Source: JAMXLO01 sp963812475
GTDB taxonomy: Bacteria > Pseudomonadota > Alphaproteobacteria > Acetobacterales > Acetobacteraceae
NCBI GenBank assembly: GCA_963812475.1
Contig: CAWEVI010000036.1
Coordinates: 124,001 to 188,000 of the forward strand
Reading direction: 5' to 3'
DNA: 64,000 nt
Each line of letters begins with the position of its first letter. Position 1 is the stretch's first letter. A program made the translations under genes and the position numbers. The notes beneath the pieces were generated by a model, which saw only the letters and a list, made by a program, of their open reading frames with translations, made no database searches and had not been told where the DNA came from. Shown here piece by piece: positions 61,852 through 64,000 of the stretch.

Positions 61852-63081
61852 CTATTCCTGGTTCGCGGTTTCCTGCATTCCGATGGCAAAGACGATCAGC
61901 GCGACCGCGGCGATTGCCCCCAGGGTCAGGAACGTGACGGTGTAGCCGTAGCGATCGACGACCACGCCCGCGGCCAGACCGCTCAGTGACGCGCCGATCC
62001 CTTGGACGGTGGCGATCGCGCCCTGTGCCAGATTGTAACGTCCGGTGCCTCGCATGATGTCGGCGATCACAAGCGGCGTGAGAGCACCGAAGATGCCTGC
62101 GCCGATGCCGTCGAGCACCTGCACGCCAATCAGCCAGAAGCTGTTATCCGAAAAGGTGTACAGCATCGCGCGGATCGGCAGGACGGCGAACCCGATCAGG
62201 AATAACGGCTTGCGTCCCCAGGTGTCGGCCGTGCGTCCCACCAGCAGCGCGATCGGCAGCATCACCATCTGCGCGGCGATGATGCAGGCCGACATCATGG
62301 CCGTTGCTTCCTTGGGATAGGCGGCTGCCAGCTTCTGTCCGACCAGCGGCAGCAACGCCGCATTGGCGAGATGGAACAGCATCACGCACATGCCGAATAT
62401 CAGCAGCGGTCGGGTCTGGAACAGGATGCTGTAGCCAGCGGCACCGGCCGGTGTTCCGGCCGCGTCCGGTGCGCCATTCAAATCTCGCGCCCGATCATTG
62501 TCGATGGCGGCGGCCGGGATCGACAGCACTGCCACGGCCGCGAGCACGGCGAACACAGGCACCAGAAGAAATACGGCGCGCTGGGAGTACGCATAGCCGA
62601 CCGCGCCCGCGGCCAGGGCAATGGCGACGTTGCCCGCGTGGTCGAAGGCGGAGTTTCGTCCCATGCGGCGGGCCAGCTGGTTCCGCGCGTAGAGGCCCAG
62701 GGTCAACGCGGCGACCGCGGGACCGAAGACGTCACCGGCGATTGCCATCAGGCTGTTGGCGATTGCGACCGGCCAGAAGCTCGGAACGGCGAAGATGACC
62801 GTGGCGCCGAGGGCCAGCACGACAAGTGCCGCGACAATCACCTCGCGCTTGGCGTGGGTCGCATCGATTGCGGCACCGATCGGCGTTTGCACCGACAGGC
62901 CGAGCAGACCGCTCACGGTCGTCACCAGGCCGACCTCGGATTGGCTCCAGTGCTGTTGGGTGACAAGGAACACGTTGAGATAAGGCCCGAGCGCACCCCG
63001 GACATCGGACAGCAGGAAGTTGATCGCGTCCAGCGAATGGGCTTTGGGCGTCAGCCCACGCATTGCATGCTCTGCGTACAA
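61852..63081 (-). CDS. MFS transporter
   Basis: The protein has 409 residues with 12 predicted helices. The loop motif after helix 2 is IDATHAKREVI, and the second half repeats it (LVGRTADTWGRKPLF). It is typical of the YfcJ/Bcr-like drug or metabolite exporters. The ATG at 63081 gives only a 21-bp gap to the divergent next gene, so a start at the Met ending at 63063 is possible. Substrate unknown. Confidence 0.9.
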   Translation of the reverse strand: MYAEHAMRGLTPKAHSLDAINFLLSDVRGALGPYLNVFLVTQQHWSQSEVGLVTTVSGLLGLSVQTPIGAAIDATHAKREVIVAALVVLALGATVIFAVPSFWPVAIANSLMAIAGDVFGPAVAALTLGLYARNQLARRMGRNSAFDHAGNVAIALAAGAVGYAYSQRAVFLLVPVFAVLAAVAVLSIPAAAIDNDRARDLNGAPDAAGTPAGAAGYSILFQTRPLLIFGMCVMLFHLANAALLPLVGQKLAAAYPKEATAMMSACIIAAQMVMLPIALLVGRTADTWGRKPLFLIGFAVLPIRAMLYTFSDNSFWLIGVQVLDGIGAGIFGALTPLVIADIMRGTGRYNLAQGAIATVQGIGASLSGLAAGVVVDRYGYTVTFLTLGAIAAVALIVFAIGMQETANQE

Positions 63082-63102
63082 TGCGATATCCCGGACTGCG
63101 CC

Positions 63103-63726
63103 ATGTCAGAGTCTTCTCGCGTCATCGTCTACACCGACTACAAGAGCCCCTATGCCTTTCTGGCGAAGGATCTCGCCTATGGGCTCGAACGTGACCTGCG
63201 GGTCCGGGTGGAATGGCGGCCCTATCTGCTGGACCTGGCGAGCCGTTACGGTTCCGCGCGCGTCGATGCGAACGGCCGGGTCCTGGAGGAAAATCGGGAT
63301 CCGCATCAGTGGCGTCGTGTACGCTACAGTTACATGGACTGCCGCCGTCAGGCGCGCAAACGCGGGCTGGTGATTCGTGGCACGCAGAAGATCTGGGACT
63401 CGACATTGGCTTTGGCCGGCATGCTGTGCGCGCAGCGCGCCGCCGATCCGGTGTTCCGCCGCTACCACGACATGGTGTTCGAGCGCTTTTGGCAGCGTGC
63501 GCTGGACATCGAGGACATGGCTGTGATTGCTGCCGTGCTGACCGAGGCGGGCGCGGATGGGGCTGGATTCCCTGCTGCGGCGCGGGCGCGGTGCGACGAA
63601 GTGGCAGAGATCAGCCGGGCCGCGGAGGCGCTCGGCGTTTTCGGGGTGCCGACCTTTGTCGTGGATGGCGAACTGTTCTGGGGAAGCGAACATCTTCCCG
63701 ACATCCGCGCGATACTGGCGGTATGA
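63103..63726 (+). CDS. 2-hydroxychromene-2-carboxylate isomerase-like/DsbA-family protein
   Basis: I chose the ATG at 63103 (207 residues). A thioredoxin fold with the Ser-Pro active site of kappa GST/HCCA isomerases (DYKSPYAFLAKD) replaces the usual CxxC. The C-terminal FGVPTFVVDGELFWGSEHLPDI is the family signature with cis-Pro. These enzymes isomerise or conjugate aromatic intermediates with glutathione. It is divergent from the MFS gene. Confidence 0.9.
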   Translation: MSESSRVIVYTDYKSPYAFLAKDLAYGLERDLRVRVEWRPYLLDLASRYGSARVDANGRVLEENRDPHQWRRVRYSYMDCRRQARKRGLVIRGTQKIWDSTLALAGMLCAQRAADPVFRRYHDMVFERFWQRALDIEDMAVIAAVLTEAGADGAGFPAAARARCDEVAEISRAAEALGVFGVPTFVVDGELFWGSEHLPDIRAILAV

Positions 63727-63790
63727 CGGCCGGAACGGGGGCACGATCGGTCATCGGATCAAACCGAATCGCGCCCCCCGCCGCCGATTG

Positions 63791-64000
63791 TCAGTGCAGA
63801 TCCCGCTGCCGGCCGCCGAGCGCTGCCGCCGTGCAGGCAATGAACGCGCCCACCAGCATCGAGAGTGCGGTGAAGATGGAAAGATACATCCCCGCCTTGC
63901 GCGCGGCGTCAGCGCTCTGACGCACCGCCTGTTCCGCGGCCTTCTCCTGGGCGATGACGTCGTCCACCCGCTTTTCCGCATCGGCTTGCGAAAGTCCGGT
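63791..64000 (-). CDS. Membrane protein (5' truncated by the window end)
   Basis: The minus-strand frame is open to the last base and ends at TGA 63791-63793. The 69 visible residues have a charged helix (SQADAEKRVDDVIAQEKAAE, then QAVRQSADAARKAG) and one membrane helix (MYLSIFTALSMLVGAFIACT) with a short C-terminal tail (GGRQRDLH). The upstream part lies beyond the window. Family not recognised. Confidence 0.65.
   Translation of the reverse strand, partial: TGLSQADAEKRVDDVIAQEKAAEQAVRQSADAARKAGMYLSIFTALSMLVGAFIACTAAALGGRQRDLH

Overview
The window looks like about 64 kb of chromosome from a high-GC alphaproteobacterium, probably of the Acetobacteraceae/Rhodospirillales type. This is inferred from the class I lysyl-tRNA synthetase, the class II DAHP synthase, the rpmH-rnpA-yidD-yidC-engB order, the mreCD-mrdA-rodA cell-shape cluster and several REP-like palindromes with arms such as ATGGCCGG/CCGGCCAT. 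No rRNA, tRNA, CRISPR array or prophage was seen.

Layout. 1-10 kb: the end of a secreted beta-rich protein, a class III nucleotide cyclase, a lipoprotein, a Tat-exported multicopper oxidase, an alpha/beta-hydrolase lipoprotein, a Pro-rich unknown, and an NmrA/DoxX pair divergent from a LysR regulator. 11-20 kb: a dipeptide-type ABC operon that lacks its 5' half (permease C plus two ATPases), DAHP synthase, nicotinate phosphoribosyltransferase, and a sugar-type ABC set (binding protein plus two permeases, no ATPase). 20-28 kb: a strongly divergent GluRS-like protein, PhzF, a P-loop ATPase fused to an atypical cyclase domain, a SnoaL-like protein, and an alkylation-repair cassette (2OG oxygenase, AlkB, conserved CxxC protein). 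28-42 kb: the rpmH-engB operon, a VTT membrane protein/flavoprotein/histidine kinase/methyltransferase operon, two tandem REC-GAF-HisKA_2 kinases and a cyclase-TolB-TPR protein. 42-49 kb: the cell-shape operon without mreB beside its 5' end, where a scar holds an Mrr fragment, a broken IS5-type element and a HigA fragment. 49-64 kb: a dienelactone hydrolase, an SDR, a PhoR-like kinase, TerB-like and DinG-like proteins, two tiny glycine-tailed lipoproteins, LysRS coupled to an MprF-like flippase, RmuC, a GST, an MFS carrier, an HCCA isomerase-like protein and a partial membrane protein.

Two themes stand out. Signalling is dense: three proteins with class III cyclase domains and four histidine kinases. 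Many genes, some normally essential (yidC, engB), carry a single frame-breaking indel, and the continuing frame restores the family sequence each time. This points to consensus errors in the sequence, or less likely to recent decay. I annotate these genes across the indel and give the position.

The best candidates for something undescribed are the P-loop ATPase-cyclase fusion (23321-25369), the 2OG-AlkB-CxxC cassette (26120-28370) and the GluRS-like protein with altered catalytic motifs (20898-22220).
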